NCBI GenBank assembly: GCA_035526665.1
Contig: DATLBY010000481.1
Location: 1-12,254 of the forward strand
Direction of reading: 5' to 3'
Length of the DNA: 12,254 bases
Source: DATLBY01 sp035526665
GTDB taxonomy: Bacteria; Acidobacteriota; Terriglobia; Bryobacterales; Bryobacteraceae
The notes beneath the pieces were generated by a model. That model saw only the letters and a program-made list of their open reading frames with translations. It did no database searches and was not told the origin of the DNA. Shown piece after piece: positions 1-6,477 of this stretch (its first letter is position 1; every line of letters starts with the position of its first letter). Both the position numbers and the translations under genes were made by a program.

Positions 1-444
1 TGGAACTCCGTTTCTTCTCCACGCAATGCTCGCCGCCTCGCTGGAGAAATCCAGGCCCATGGCGGGTACGCCGCGCTCCCTCAGCATCCGGGGAAACAGG
101 CCGCCGCCGCAGCCCACATCCAGCACGGGACCTGTCTCTTCCGATGTTTTGAGCGCCTCCAGCACGAACTTTACGTGATCCCGGAGCACAAGCCGGCGGT
201 AGAATTCTTCCGCCCGAGCAGGCAGGTCTTCCTCCGTTGCATACCAATAGCTATCCGGATAGAAGGTTCGCAATGTCTCCGGAGAGGGCCAGGGAAACAA
301 ACGAATCAAATTACATCCCAGGCACTCCACTACCGAAAACAGTTCGTCGGTCGTGTGATACAGCCTGTCACTGGAGCGGAATAAGGTACGCGTTTGCCTG
401 CTGCCGCACGCCGGGCAGGATTCGCCTGCTGGTGTCTCGATCAA
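1..444 (-). CDS. SAM-dependent methyltransferase with N-terminal zinc ribbon (3'-partial)
   Basis: The frame stays open from a TTG at 444-442 to the left edge (148 residues seen), so the C-terminal part is missing. Residues 10-13 (CPAC) and 41-44 (CLGC) form two CxxC pairs, as in zinc-ribbon methyltransferases of glycan and antibiotic loci. YPDSYW (62-67) is a typical linker in that group. The class I SAM-binding motif VLDVGCGGG is at 107-115 and the acidic second motif GLDFS at 130-134. The family transfers a methyl group from SAM to a small molecule or sugar; the substrate cannot be read here. The TTG start is chosen because it keeps the CxxC pair near the N-terminus, overlaps the upstream glycosyltransferase stop as TTGA (4 bases), and has GGAACAGG upstream. 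The first in-frame ATG lies inside the SAM domain and cannot be the start. Coupling to the glycosyltransferase suggests it decorates a surface glycan (inference). Confidence 0.88.
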   Translation of the reverse strand, partial: MIETPAGESCPACGSRQTRTLFRSSDRLYHTTDELFSVVECLGCNLIRLFPWPSPETLRTFYPDSYWYATEEDLPARAEEFYRRLVLRDHVKFVLEALKTSEETGPVLDVGCGGGLFPRMLRERGVPAMGLDFSSEAASIAWRRNGVP

Positions 445-1490
445 ATCGCCTGTTCCATCAGAGCTCTTAGAGAAATTCTGTACCGCAACAATAACTCCCG
501 CACCTGGGCGGGAGTCAAACGCCGGATTGCATCCATCTGCCGCCGTTTTCGCCAAGTGCGCGGGAGCATTCGCAGCGCCTGCCAGTTTCCGCGAAGCAAA
601 GCCATGGCCACCCGGACTTTGCCGGATACTCCTGGAAACCTGCCAACTTCGCCTTTGCCCCGCAGCGCCGCCCAAATTCCGGCAGCCACGCGCAGGGCAT
701 AATAGGGCGCAGATAGAAAGAGCATGCGTAAGGGAAAATGCTTCACTACCAATAAAACTCGGTTTCTTTCAATTAGTTCCAGCCGTCTGCTGGACAACAG
801 TCCCAAAGTTGCTCCGCGCCGGTGGTGCACGACGGCATCGGGGACGTAGATGCATGTCCAGCCGGCGATTCTCGCTCTCAGCCCCAGCTCCGCATCGTCA
901 CCGTAGGCAAAGAGATCCTCATCAAAGCCTCCGATCTCGGCCAACATCGAGCGCCGGTACATCGCGGCGCAGCCATCGGGCCAGAGAACTTCCTCCATGC
1001 GGTCGAATTGTCCGCAGTCGGTTTCTCCGGAGCCGCGCCCCCGGTTTTGGCCGTCCGGATAGATGAGGTGCCCGGCCTTGTCGATGCGCGTTGGATTCTC
1101 ATAGACAAGAATTTTAGAAGCGGCCATACCTGCCTGAGGATATTCCCGCAGCGCTTGTTCCAGCGCGCTGAGCCAACCCTCGGCCGCTACGGCATCATTG
1201 TTCAGTAAAGCGATGAACTCGCCCCGCGCCGCGGCAATTCCCTGATTGTTGGCCGCACAAAATCCTTTATTGTCTGTGTTTTTTATCAGATGCAGGGCAA
1301 ACGTTAAGTTTTCCACGAAGACACCCTCCAGCATCTCCACAGACCCGTCGGAGGATCCGTTGTCGACTACCACTACTTCGAACAACACTCCGGTCTGCCG
1401 GATCAAGGATCGCAGACACTCAGTGAGCATCTCGCGGCGATTCCAGTTCACCAGAACGACTGTAGTGGATAGAGGGGCTGTTACCTGCAC
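441..1490 (-). CDS. Family 2 glycosyltransferase (rhamnosyltransferase/WbbL-like)
   Basis: The 349-residue protein has a GT-A fold from the N-terminus. It shows VVLVNWN (11-17) at the first strand, VVDNGSSDGS (41-50) for nucleotide-sugar binding, the NKGFCAANNQGI block (74-85), LNND (96-99) as the DxD-like metal site, and the acceptor-side block GGFDEDLFAYGDDAELGLR (187-205) with H222-H223. This pattern is typical of the WbbL/rhamnosyltransferase-like branch of GT2, which moves a sugar from an NDP donor onto a lipid-linked or surface glycan at the cytoplasmic face of the membrane. The donor sugar cannot be told from sequence. The C-terminal 120 residues are Arg/Leu-rich and probably membrane-associated. 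The start is GTG, since later candidates fall within the first motif. No Shine-Dalgarno is visible, and a TATAAT lies 10 bases upstream. It is transcribed with the methyltransferase that overlaps its stop, and divergently from the RodZ-like gene 52 bases away. Confidence 0.92.
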   Translation of the reverse strand: MQVTAPLSTTVVLVNWNRREMLTECLRSLIRQTGVLFEVVVVDNGSSDGSVEMLEGVFVENLTFALHLIKNTDNKGFCAANNQGIAAARGEFIALLNNDAVAAEGWLSALEQALREYPQAGMAASKILVYENPTRIDKAGHLIYPDGQNRGRGSGETDCGQFDRMEEVLWPDGCAAMYRRSMLAEIGGFDEDLFAYGDDAELGLRARIAGWTCIYVPDAVVHHRRGATLGLLSSRRLELIERNRVLLVVKHFPLRMLFLSAPYYALRVAAGIWAALRGKGEVGRFPGVSGKVRVAMALLRGNWQALRMLPRTWRKRRQMDAIRRLTPAQVRELLLRYRISLRALMEQAI

Positions 1491-1500
1491 CTGTTGTAGT

Positions 1501-1506
1501 ATTATA
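1501..1506 (-). promoter_or_regulatory. Putative -10 box of the glycosyltransferase gene
   Basis: A perfect TATAAT on the minus strand lies 10 bases before the GTG start of the glycosyltransferase gene. No good -35 box is seen; the best 17-base-spaced hexamer is poor. If used, transcription would start about 4 bases before the GTG and give an almost leaderless mRNA. A chance match in an AT-richer gap is possible. Confidence 0.4.
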
Positions 1507-1542
1507 GCCGTAGGTTAAAAGTCACCGTATACGATCGACCAT

Positions 1543-2304
1543 ATGCAATCGGCAGGAGAAATGCTCCGGTGTGAGCGAGAAAGCCAGAATCGAACCCTTT
1601 CCGATTTAGGAAGCGAAACCTGCATAGGTTCTCGATATCTGCAAGCGATTGAAGAAGATAACCTCAAGATTTTGCCGGGAGCTTTCTTCTACAAAAGCTT
1701 TGTGAAGCAGTACGCGGCCGCTCTAGGAATGGATTATGCACGGCTCGCAAAGGCAGTGGACCGGATCATGCCACATGAGGAAGAGCCGGATCCGCTGTTG
1801 GCGATGAGTTCCTCTTACGAGATCGCGAAAGGCGAGGGCCGAACTACATTTTTCAAGCGTAATCCAAGCGCCTGGGTAGTTGGGCTGCTTGCATTGGTTC
1901 TAATCGGGTGCTCCGGCCTGTACGTTCTCTGGCAAAAGAGGGAGAGGGCGAAGGATCCCATGGAGATGGCGCAGGTGATTCCGCTGCCAGCCGGGGGGCT
2001 TGGCATCACGGCGGCCGCCGTCAAGGTTGAGCCGGGCAAGGTTTTCCTGGATCTTGCGGCCCGGGAGAAGACCTGGGTGTCTCTCGCCTCAGACGGAAAA
2101 ACCATTTTCAACGGAGTGCTCAACCGCAGTCAGACAAAAAATCTTGCGGGCGCAGGCAGCGCCACATTGACGATAGAAAATGCCGCCGGTCTGGATGTTC
2201 GCTGGAACGGTAAGGCGATCGGTCCGCTGAGTGCTTGCGGTCCGGTGTGTACAGTTCTGTTTACGCCGGAGAACTTCCAGATTTTGGCGCCCCGGAAGAT
2301 GTAG
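1543..2304 (+). CDS. rodZ: RodZ-like helix-turn-helix membrane protein
   Basis: The 253-residue protein has the three-part layout of RodZ. A cytoplasmic HTH_25-type domain spans about 4-75 (GEMLRCERES, YLQAIEEDN, LPGAFFYKSFVKQYAAALGMD), one membrane helix spans about 111-130, and a periplasmic DUF4115/RodZ C-terminal domain spans about 165-248 (KVFLDLAAREKTWVSLASDG, DVRWNGKAIGPL). RodZ proteins link MreB filaments to the membrane and help maintain rod shape; some acidobacterial and other homologues may act as regulators, so the symbol rests on domain layout. ATG 1543 gives the normal family N-terminus. No Shine-Dalgarno precedes it; AGGAG lies 2 bases before the internal ATG at 1561, but that start would lose part of the first helix. 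A CGTATACG palindrome lies at 1526-1533 upstream. The 3' end overlaps the convergent pgsA by 44 bases. Confidence 0.85.
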   Translation: MQSAGEMLRCERESQNRTLSDLGSETCIGSRYLQAIEEDNLKILPGAFFYKSFVKQYAAALGMDYARLAKAVDRIMPHEEEPDPLLAMSSSYEIAKGEGRTTFFKRNPSAWVVGLLALVLIGCSGLYVLWQKRERAKDPMEMAQVIPLPAGGLGITAAAVKVEPGKVFLDLAAREKTWVSLASDGKTIFNGVLNRSQTKNLAGAGSATLTIENAAGLDVRWNGKAIGPLSACGPVCTVLFTPENFQILAPRKM

Positions 2305-2917
2305 CGCGCCGCATACTCTGCCGCTGCCGCCGCTGCAGCACCAATAATTCCTTCCGCCTGCGCTGCTTGATCTGCTGATCGACTTTTTTCCAGAACTTCC
2401 GGAAATACAGAATAGCCGAAAGGATTGCGAAAAAGACGACCCCCCACATCCATAAAAGTGCGATGTCACGAAGCTCTGTCCAGTGGATACTCAGCAGCAT
2501 CAAGGTAATCGCGACCACTTGAGTAACCAGTTTGGTCTTCCCCATGTCACTGGCCTCGATGACGTAGCCTTCGGCCGCCGCGATGCTGCGCAAGCCCGAG
2601 ATGGCAAATTCGCGCCCTACTACTAGAATCGCCATCCACGCGGGCACCAAGTGGATCTGCACCAGGGAGATGAGCGCGGCCGAAATCAGGAGCTTGTCGG
2701 CGATGGGATCCAGGAGAGTACCTACCGTGGTGATCTGATGCCGCCGGCGCGCCAGATACCCGTCCAGCAGATCGGTTGCAGCGGCCGCCAGAAAGACGGA
2801 TAGAGCCAGAAACTCATTTCGAATAGAAAAGAGTTGGCGGTCTCCTTGCACCAGGGCTGCCACAAGCACCGGTACAAAGAAAATTCTAAGCAGCGTGAGG
2901 GCGTTCGGCAGGTTCAT
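2261..2917 (-). CDS. pgsA: CDP-diacylglycerol--glycerol-3-phosphate 3-phosphatidyltransferase
   Basis: This integral membrane enzyme makes phosphatidylglycerol phosphate from CDP-diacylglycerol and glycerol 3-phosphate, the committed step to phosphatidylglycerol and cardiolipin. The full CDP-alcohol phosphotransferase signature is present: D49, D52-G53, A56-R57, G66, D70, D74 in the order DxxDGxxARx8GxxxDxxxD. MNLPNALTLLRI at the N-terminus and VGREFAISGLRSIAAAEG (100-117) are typical of PgsA rather than of cardiolipin or phosphatidylserine synthases. About five to six hydrophobic helices cover residues 5-172. The tail from about 173 is a strongly basic, soluble extension of about 45 residues, longer than in many PgsA proteins. 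The ATG is 6 bases after the hflX stop with no clear Shine-Dalgarno, so translation is probably coupled to hflX. The last 44 bases overlap the opposite-strand RodZ-like gene. Confidence 0.95.
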   Translation of the reverse strand: MNLPNALTLLRIFFVPVLVAALVQGDRQLFSIRNEFLALSVFLAAAATDLLDGYLARRRHQITTVGTLLDPIADKLLISAALISLVQIHLVPAWMAILVVGREFAISGLRSIAAAEGYVIEASDMGKTKLVTQVVAITLMLLSIHWTELRDIALLWMWGVVFFAILSAILYFRKFWKKVDQQIKQRRRKELLVLQRRQRQSMRRATSSGAPKSGSSPA

Positions 2918-2923
2918 CGACGG

Positions 2924-4264
2924 TCACAGGCGGGCCGGCTCAATCAGGAATCGGGCCAACCGCTTTCGGATAGACTCGGGTGTTTCCGCCACCACTTCAG
3001 AATACTCTTCACCTACCTGCTTCTGCAGGATCCGGGCGTATTCGTGCAGCGTGTGCAGGGCCGCACCTTCCGAATGGGGAAACCGAAAGGTAACGGTGGA
3101 AACCGGATCGAGGACCAGCATCTGATCGATGCGGGCCAGCAACTCGTCAAAACCCTTGCCGGTTCGGGCGGAGACCGCGACCGCCGCCGGCGGTGATTCC
3201 AGGTTCGCCACGTTGCCCAGAACGCGCCGGCGGACTGTATCGGGATCCGTCTCACCGTCCGGCAGCAGATCCAGCTTATTCAAAACGAGAAGCTGGGGCG
3301 TGGACTCGGCGCCAATCTCCGCAAGCACTTTCATCACCTGCTGCGTGTGCTGCGGCGCGTGCGGAGAGGAGACGTCGACAATATGCAGCAGAAGCGAAGC
3401 CTCTACCACTTCCTCCAGGGTTGCTCGAAAGGCTTTGACCAGCGTAGTGGGCAGATTTCGGATGAAGCCCACTGTATCGCTCAAGAGCACCCTCCGGTGC
3501 GACGGCAGCATGAGCTGCCGGACCGTAGGATCCAGAGTGGCGAACATCTTGGGATCCGCCAGCACCTCCGATCCGGTGAACCGGTTGAACAGTGTCGATT
3601 TGCCGGCATTGGTATAACCTACCAGACCTATGGTGGCAAGGGGCACCGCCTGCCGCTGCCGCCGCTGCACGGTACGCCCCGCGCGCACACCCTCCAGGTC
3701 ATGCTCAATCTTACGCAGGCGCCTGAAAATCTTTCGCCGGTCAGTCTCCAGCTGGGTTTCTCCAGGACCTCGGGTTCCAATGCCGCCGCCCAGCCTGGAC
3801 ATTTCGATGCCGCGTCCGGCCAGCCGGGGTAACAGATAGTTCAGTTGGGCCAGTTCCACCTGAAGTTGTCCTTCGCGGGTCTGCGCACGCCGCGCGAAAA
3901 TGTCCAGGATGAGCTGGGTTCGGTCGATTACCTTACAGTGCAGCTCACGGTCCAGGTTACGCTGCTGCGTGGGGGAAAGATCCTGGTCGAAGATGACAAC
4001 GTCGGCTTCCAGCGACTTCACGTTCTGCGCCAGTTCCGTGACTTTGCCGGATCCGATTAGCGTGGAGGCTTGGGCCGATTCCCGGATCTGAAGCACCTGG
4101 TCCACGATCTGCGCGCCTGCGCTTTGCGCGAGCACAGCAAGCTCTGCCATGGATTCCTCGGCGTTGTATTCGGCGGTATCGGGTGAGGCCAGGGGTTTGC
4201 GCGCAGATCGGGACTTTAGTTCAAAGCCGACCAGGACGGCTCGCTCTCGTGCAGCCAGAGGCAG
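2924..4264 (-). CDS. hflX: Ribosome-associated GTPase HflX, probable CTG start
   Basis: HflX binds the 50S subunit and splits or rescues stalled 70S ribosomes using GTP. Numbering from the proposed start (446 residues): N-terminal ERAVLVGFEL (7-16) and the IGSGKVTEL block (70-78), the glycine-rich GGGIGTRGPGETQLETDRR (159-177), the P-loop GYTNAGKST (216-224), DTVGF G3 (263-267) and NKLD G4 (329-332). The first ATG (4150) would give 408 residues and cut off the first strand of the HflX N-domain. The open frame continues upstream for 38 residues that match the family, and it contains no ATG, GTG or TTG. CTG 4264 has CAGGAG 5 bases upstream and lies 2 bases after the hfq stop; CTG 4258 is the alternative. 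Family identity is certain; the exact start is inferred. The gene sits in the hfq-hflX order also known from enterobacteria, followed by pgsA. Confidence 0.93.
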   Translation of the reverse strand: MPLAARERAVLVGFELKSRSARKPLASPDTAEYNAEESMAELAVLAQSAGAQIVDQVLQIRESAQASTLIGSGKVTELAQNVKSLEADVVIFDQDLSPTQQRNLDRELHCKVIDRTQLILDIFARRAQTREGQLQVELAQLNYLLPRLAGRGIEMSRLGGGIGTRGPGETQLETDRRKIFRRLRKIEHDLEGVRAGRTVQRRQRQAVPLATIGLVGYTNAGKSTLFNRFTGSEVLADPKMFATLDPTVRQLMLPSHRRVLLSDTVGFIRNLPTTLVKAFRATLEEVVEASLLLHIVDVSSPHAPQHTQQVMKVLAEIGAESTPQLLVLNKLDLLPDGETDPDTVRRRVLGNVANLESPPAAVAVSARTGKGFDELLARIDQMLVLDPVSTVTFRFPHSEGAALHTLHEYARILQKQVGEEYSEVVAETPESIRKRLARFLIEPARL

Positions 4265-4266
4265 AA

Positions 4267-4575
4267 CTACTCCTGCGCTGACTCAGCAGGTTGCGGACTG
4301 GCGGGCGAGTGAGAGCCCGAACCGGCAGCTCCCGCCGCCGAGTGCGAGGAGGCGGAAGAGTGAACTGGTTTCGAAATAACCACGGTGGAGATCGCGTGTT
4401 TAAAAATCAACTGCTCCTGGTTGCTGGCTTCCAATATGACGGAGTATTTGTCGAAGCTCTTGATCCGGCCGGAAAGTTTGACACCGCTCATCAGGTAAAT
4501 TGTGAGGAACGTCTTGTCCTTGCGGGCGTTGTTTAGAAAAGCTTCCTGTATATTTTGTTGCGCTAGCTTTTCCAT
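4267..4575 (-). CDS. hfq: RNA chaperone Hfq
   Basis: Hfq forms a hexameric ring that pairs small RNAs with mRNAs. The 102-residue protein has the N-terminal helix NIQEAFLNNARKDK (8-21), the Sm1 strand region TIYLMSGVKLSGRIKSFDKY (25-44), and the Sm2 motif FKHAIST (58-64) that lines the proximal U-binding face. Q10 matches the conserved glutamine of the proximal site. The rim patch is NARK rather than the RRER of Escherichia coli. Residues 70-102 form a Ser/Ala/Gly/Pro/His tail of low complexity, probably disordered. ATG 4575 is chosen because AAGGAG lies 5 bases before it; the open frame extends upstream, and a start at 4611 (GGGGAT upstream) would add 12 residues that the family does not need. 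It is first in hfq-hflX-pgsA and divergent from polX. Confidence 0.96.
   Translation of the reverse strand: MEKLAQQNIQEAFLNNARKDKTFLTIYLMSGVKLSGRIKSFDKYSVILEASNQEQLIFKHAISTVVISKPVHSSASSHSAAGAAGSGSHSPASPQPAESAQE
4270..4275 (-). promoter_or_regulatory. Ribosome binding site deciding the hflX start
   Basis: CAGGAG on the minus strand is also the last two sense codons of hfq. It is followed by the hfq stop TAG, two T bases and CTG 4264, giving a 5-base spacer that is optimal for initiation. It supports a CTG start of hflX by reinitiation after hfq termination rather than at the ATG more than 100 bases downstream. Confidence 0.6.
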
Positions 4576-4580
4576 GCTGG

Positions 4581-4586
4581 CTCCTT
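4581..4586 (-). promoter_or_regulatory. Ribosome binding site of hfq
   Basis: AAGGAG on the minus strand, 5 bases before ATG 4575, is the strongest Shine-Dalgarno in this gap. It selects the shorter 102-residue Hfq over longer in-frame possibilities. Confidence 0.75.
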
Positions 4587-4636
4587 GCTTCGGCGAGTGG
4601 TCTGCTTCCATGTTATCCCCCGTAAAGCATGGAGAG

Positions 4637-4667
4637 ATTGTACCAGACCAGTGGAGTGATAAAGCAA
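4637..4667 (-). promoter_or_regulatory. Putative promoter of hfq-hflX-pgsA
   Basis: On the minus strand TACAAT (4642-4637) is directly preceded by TGG, giving an extended -10 element. A -35-like TTGCTT lies at 4667-4662 with a long 19-base spacer; CTTTAT (4664-4659) with 16 bases is the alternative. The predicted start near 4630 gives a leader of about 55 bases to the hfq ATG. Confidence 0.5.
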
Positions 4668-4734
4668 TGCTTTTGCGCATGTTCGTTAATTTCAGTACTA
4701 TTCTGCTGCAAGTACCGCTCCGCAACTCCTCGAC

Positions 4735-4740
4735 TACAAT
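4735..4740 (+). promoter_or_regulatory. Putative -10 box of polX
   Basis: TACAAT ends 12 bases before the polX ATG, and no Shine-Dalgarno is visible between them (AAAAAACAGCTG). No convincing -35 box is seen. Transcription from here would start about 6 bases before the ATG, so the mRNA would be nearly leaderless. Confidence 0.4.
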
Positions 4741-4752
4741 AAAAAACAGCTG

Positions 4753-6477
4753 ATGGAAAATCGCGAGATCGCCTCTCTTCTGTCCGAAACCGCGGATTTA
4801 ATGGAGATCGCCTCGGAAGATTCCTTTCGCATACGCAGCTACCGCAATGCGGCCTCGGCGATCGATAGCTACCCGGAACGGGTTGCCGACATCGCCGCCA
4901 ACCCGGCGCGCAAGCTCACCGAAATTCAGAGCGTGGGTAAGGGGATCGCGTTCGTGATCGCGGAGCTGCTGGAGCGGGGTTCCTTTGAAAAACGTGACCA
5001 GTTACTGGCCAGGTATCCACCGACCGCGCTGGAGCTGCTGAAGATCCAGGGCCTGGGCCCGAAAAGCATCGCGCTGCTCTTTGAGCACTTCCGCGTCAGT
5101 ACCATTGACGATCTCGAGCGGCTTTGCAAGGAGCAGAAGCTGCGGACTCTGCCTCGCATGGGAGCCAAGCTCGAAGAGAAGGTGCTGCGGTCGATCGAGG
5201 AGTATCGGGGCGCCTCCGGAAAATATCTGCTGAGCTTCGCCCGGAGAAAAGCGGCGGAGTTGATCGAGTATCTGGCGGCGGTTCCCGGAGTGGACCTAGT
5301 GACCCCGGCCGGGAGCGTGCGGCGCGGTAGGGAGACAGTGGCGGACCTGGATTTGTTGGTGACCGGCCGGGATGCCGCGGCGGCCCTAACCGCTTTCGGT
5401 GCGTATCCCGGACTTCACGTTCTGCTAGGCAGCGGACCCAACAAGGCGAGCGGAAAAGTTGGACTCGAAGGACTGCAGGTGGATGTACGGGCGTTGCCGC
5501 CGGAGAGTTTCGGAGCCGCCATGCAGTACTTCACCGGCAGCAAGGAACACAATGTCCTCCTGCGGCAGCGCGCCCTGAAGCTTGGCTACACACTCAACGA
5601 ATACGGACTGTTTCGCTTAGAGAATGCCACCCGGGTGGCGGGGCAAACCGAAGAGGAAATATACGAAAAGCTGGGCCTTTCCTGGATCCCGCCGGAGCTG
5701 CGCGAGAATTGCGGTGAAATCGAAGCAGCGGCTGAACGGCAGCTTCCTACTCTGATCCAATTGCCGGATATACGCGGTGATCTCCACATGCACACGCGCG
5801 AGACCGACGGCCGCGCAACCCTTGAGGAGATGGCCGGGCACTGCCGGGACCTCGGGTACGAATATATTGCCATCACCGACCATTCCAAGGCCCTCAGCAT
5901 GGCAAACGGTCTGGATGAGCAGAGGGTGGTAGCGTTCGCTCGGCGCGTTCGCGAGATCAATGAGAACGGTCTGGGGATCCGCATTCTGTCGGGTCTCGAA
6001 TGCGACATTCTCAAGGACGGCGCGATGGACATTGCCGATGAGGCGCTGGCGGAGCTCGATTTCGTGGTTGGCAGCGTTCACAGCCACATGAAGCAGGAAC
6101 CGGCGGAAATGACGGACCGGCTCCTGCGTGCGCTGGAGAATCCCCACATCCGGGTGCTGGGCCATCCGACCGGACGGATTCTGCTGCACCGCGATGCCTA
6201 CGGTTACGACTTCGAGAAAATAGCGGCCGCCGCTGCTACTAACCGTGTCGCTCTGGAAGTCAACGCCAGCCCGGAGCGCCTGGATCTGCATGGCCCGCTG
6301 CTGCGTACCGCGAAATCCAAGGCCGTGAAGTTCACTATTTCCACGGATGCTCACCATCCGAAACATCTCAGCAATATGCACTACGGCGTGCTGATGGCGC
6401 GGCGCGGCTGGCTTACTCCGTCCGATGTTCTGAATACGTTACCGTTGGACAAATTCCTGCAGGCAATTGAAAAATGA
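4753..6477 (+). CDS. polX: Family X DNA polymerase with PHP domain
   Basis: Bacterial/archaeal PolX proteins of about 570 residues fill short gaps in base excision repair and carry a PHP domain with 3'-5' exonuclease or AP-endonuclease activity. This 574-residue protein has the full layout. An N-terminal 8-kDa-like domain contains helix-hairpin-helix motifs at IQSVGKGIA (58-66) and KIQGLGPKSIALLF (97-110). The palm motif GSVRRGRETVADLDLL (187-202) has catalytic D198 and D200, and the third carboxylate D244 is in LQVDVRAL. The PHP domain runs from about 340 with metal ligands H345 and H347 (DLHMHT), D376-H377 (TDH), E416, H443 and H445, H471 (GHP), and D532 and H534 (TDAHH). All expected catalytic residues of both activities seem intact. 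It is followed by an ATGA overlap with a Nudix gene, which suggests a shared repair or nucleotide-quality role (inference). Confidence 0.95.
   Translation: MENREIASLLSETADLMEIASEDSFRIRSYRNAASAIDSYPERVADIAANPARKLTEIQSVGKGIAFVIAELLERGSFEKRDQLLARYPPTALELLKIQGLGPKSIALLFEHFRVSTIDDLERLCKEQKLRTLPRMGAKLEEKVLRSIEEYRGASGKYLLSFARRKAAELIEYLAAVPGVDLVTPAGSVRRGRETVADLDLLVTGRDAAAALTAFGAYPGLHVLLGSGPNKASGKVGLEGLQVDVRALPPESFGAAMQYFTGSKEHNVLLRQRALKLGYTLNEYGLFRLENATRVAGQTEEEIYEKLGLSWIPPELRENCGEIEAAAERQLPTLIQLPDIRGDLHMHTRETDGRATLEEMAGHCRDLGYEYIAITDHSKALSMANGLDEQRVVAFARRVREINENGLGIRILSGLECDILKDGAMDIADEALAELDFVVGSVHSHMKQEPAEMTDRLLRALENPHIRVLGHPTGRILLHRDAYGYDFEKIAAAAATNRVALEVNASPERLDLHGPLLRTAKSKAVKFTISTDAHHPKHLSNMHYGVLMARRGWLTPSDVLNTLPLDKFLQAIEK

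Noticed and set aside
2318..3669. An exact 20-base repeat (2318-2337 and 3650-3669) in pgsA and hflX, encoding QRRQRQ in both.
   Set aside because: It is low-complexity CGC/CTG sequence encoding basic linkers that fit each protein; chance plus codon bias is enough.
4576..4725. An N-terminal extension of hfq by 50 codons.
   Set aside because: The extension covers the promoter region and has no Hfq similarity; ATG 4575 has the best Shine-Dalgarno.
5617..6381. A 254-codon open frame on the minus strand inside polX.
   Set aside because: It is a shadow of the PHP domain coding sequence, where all catalytic residues of the plus-strand gene are intact.
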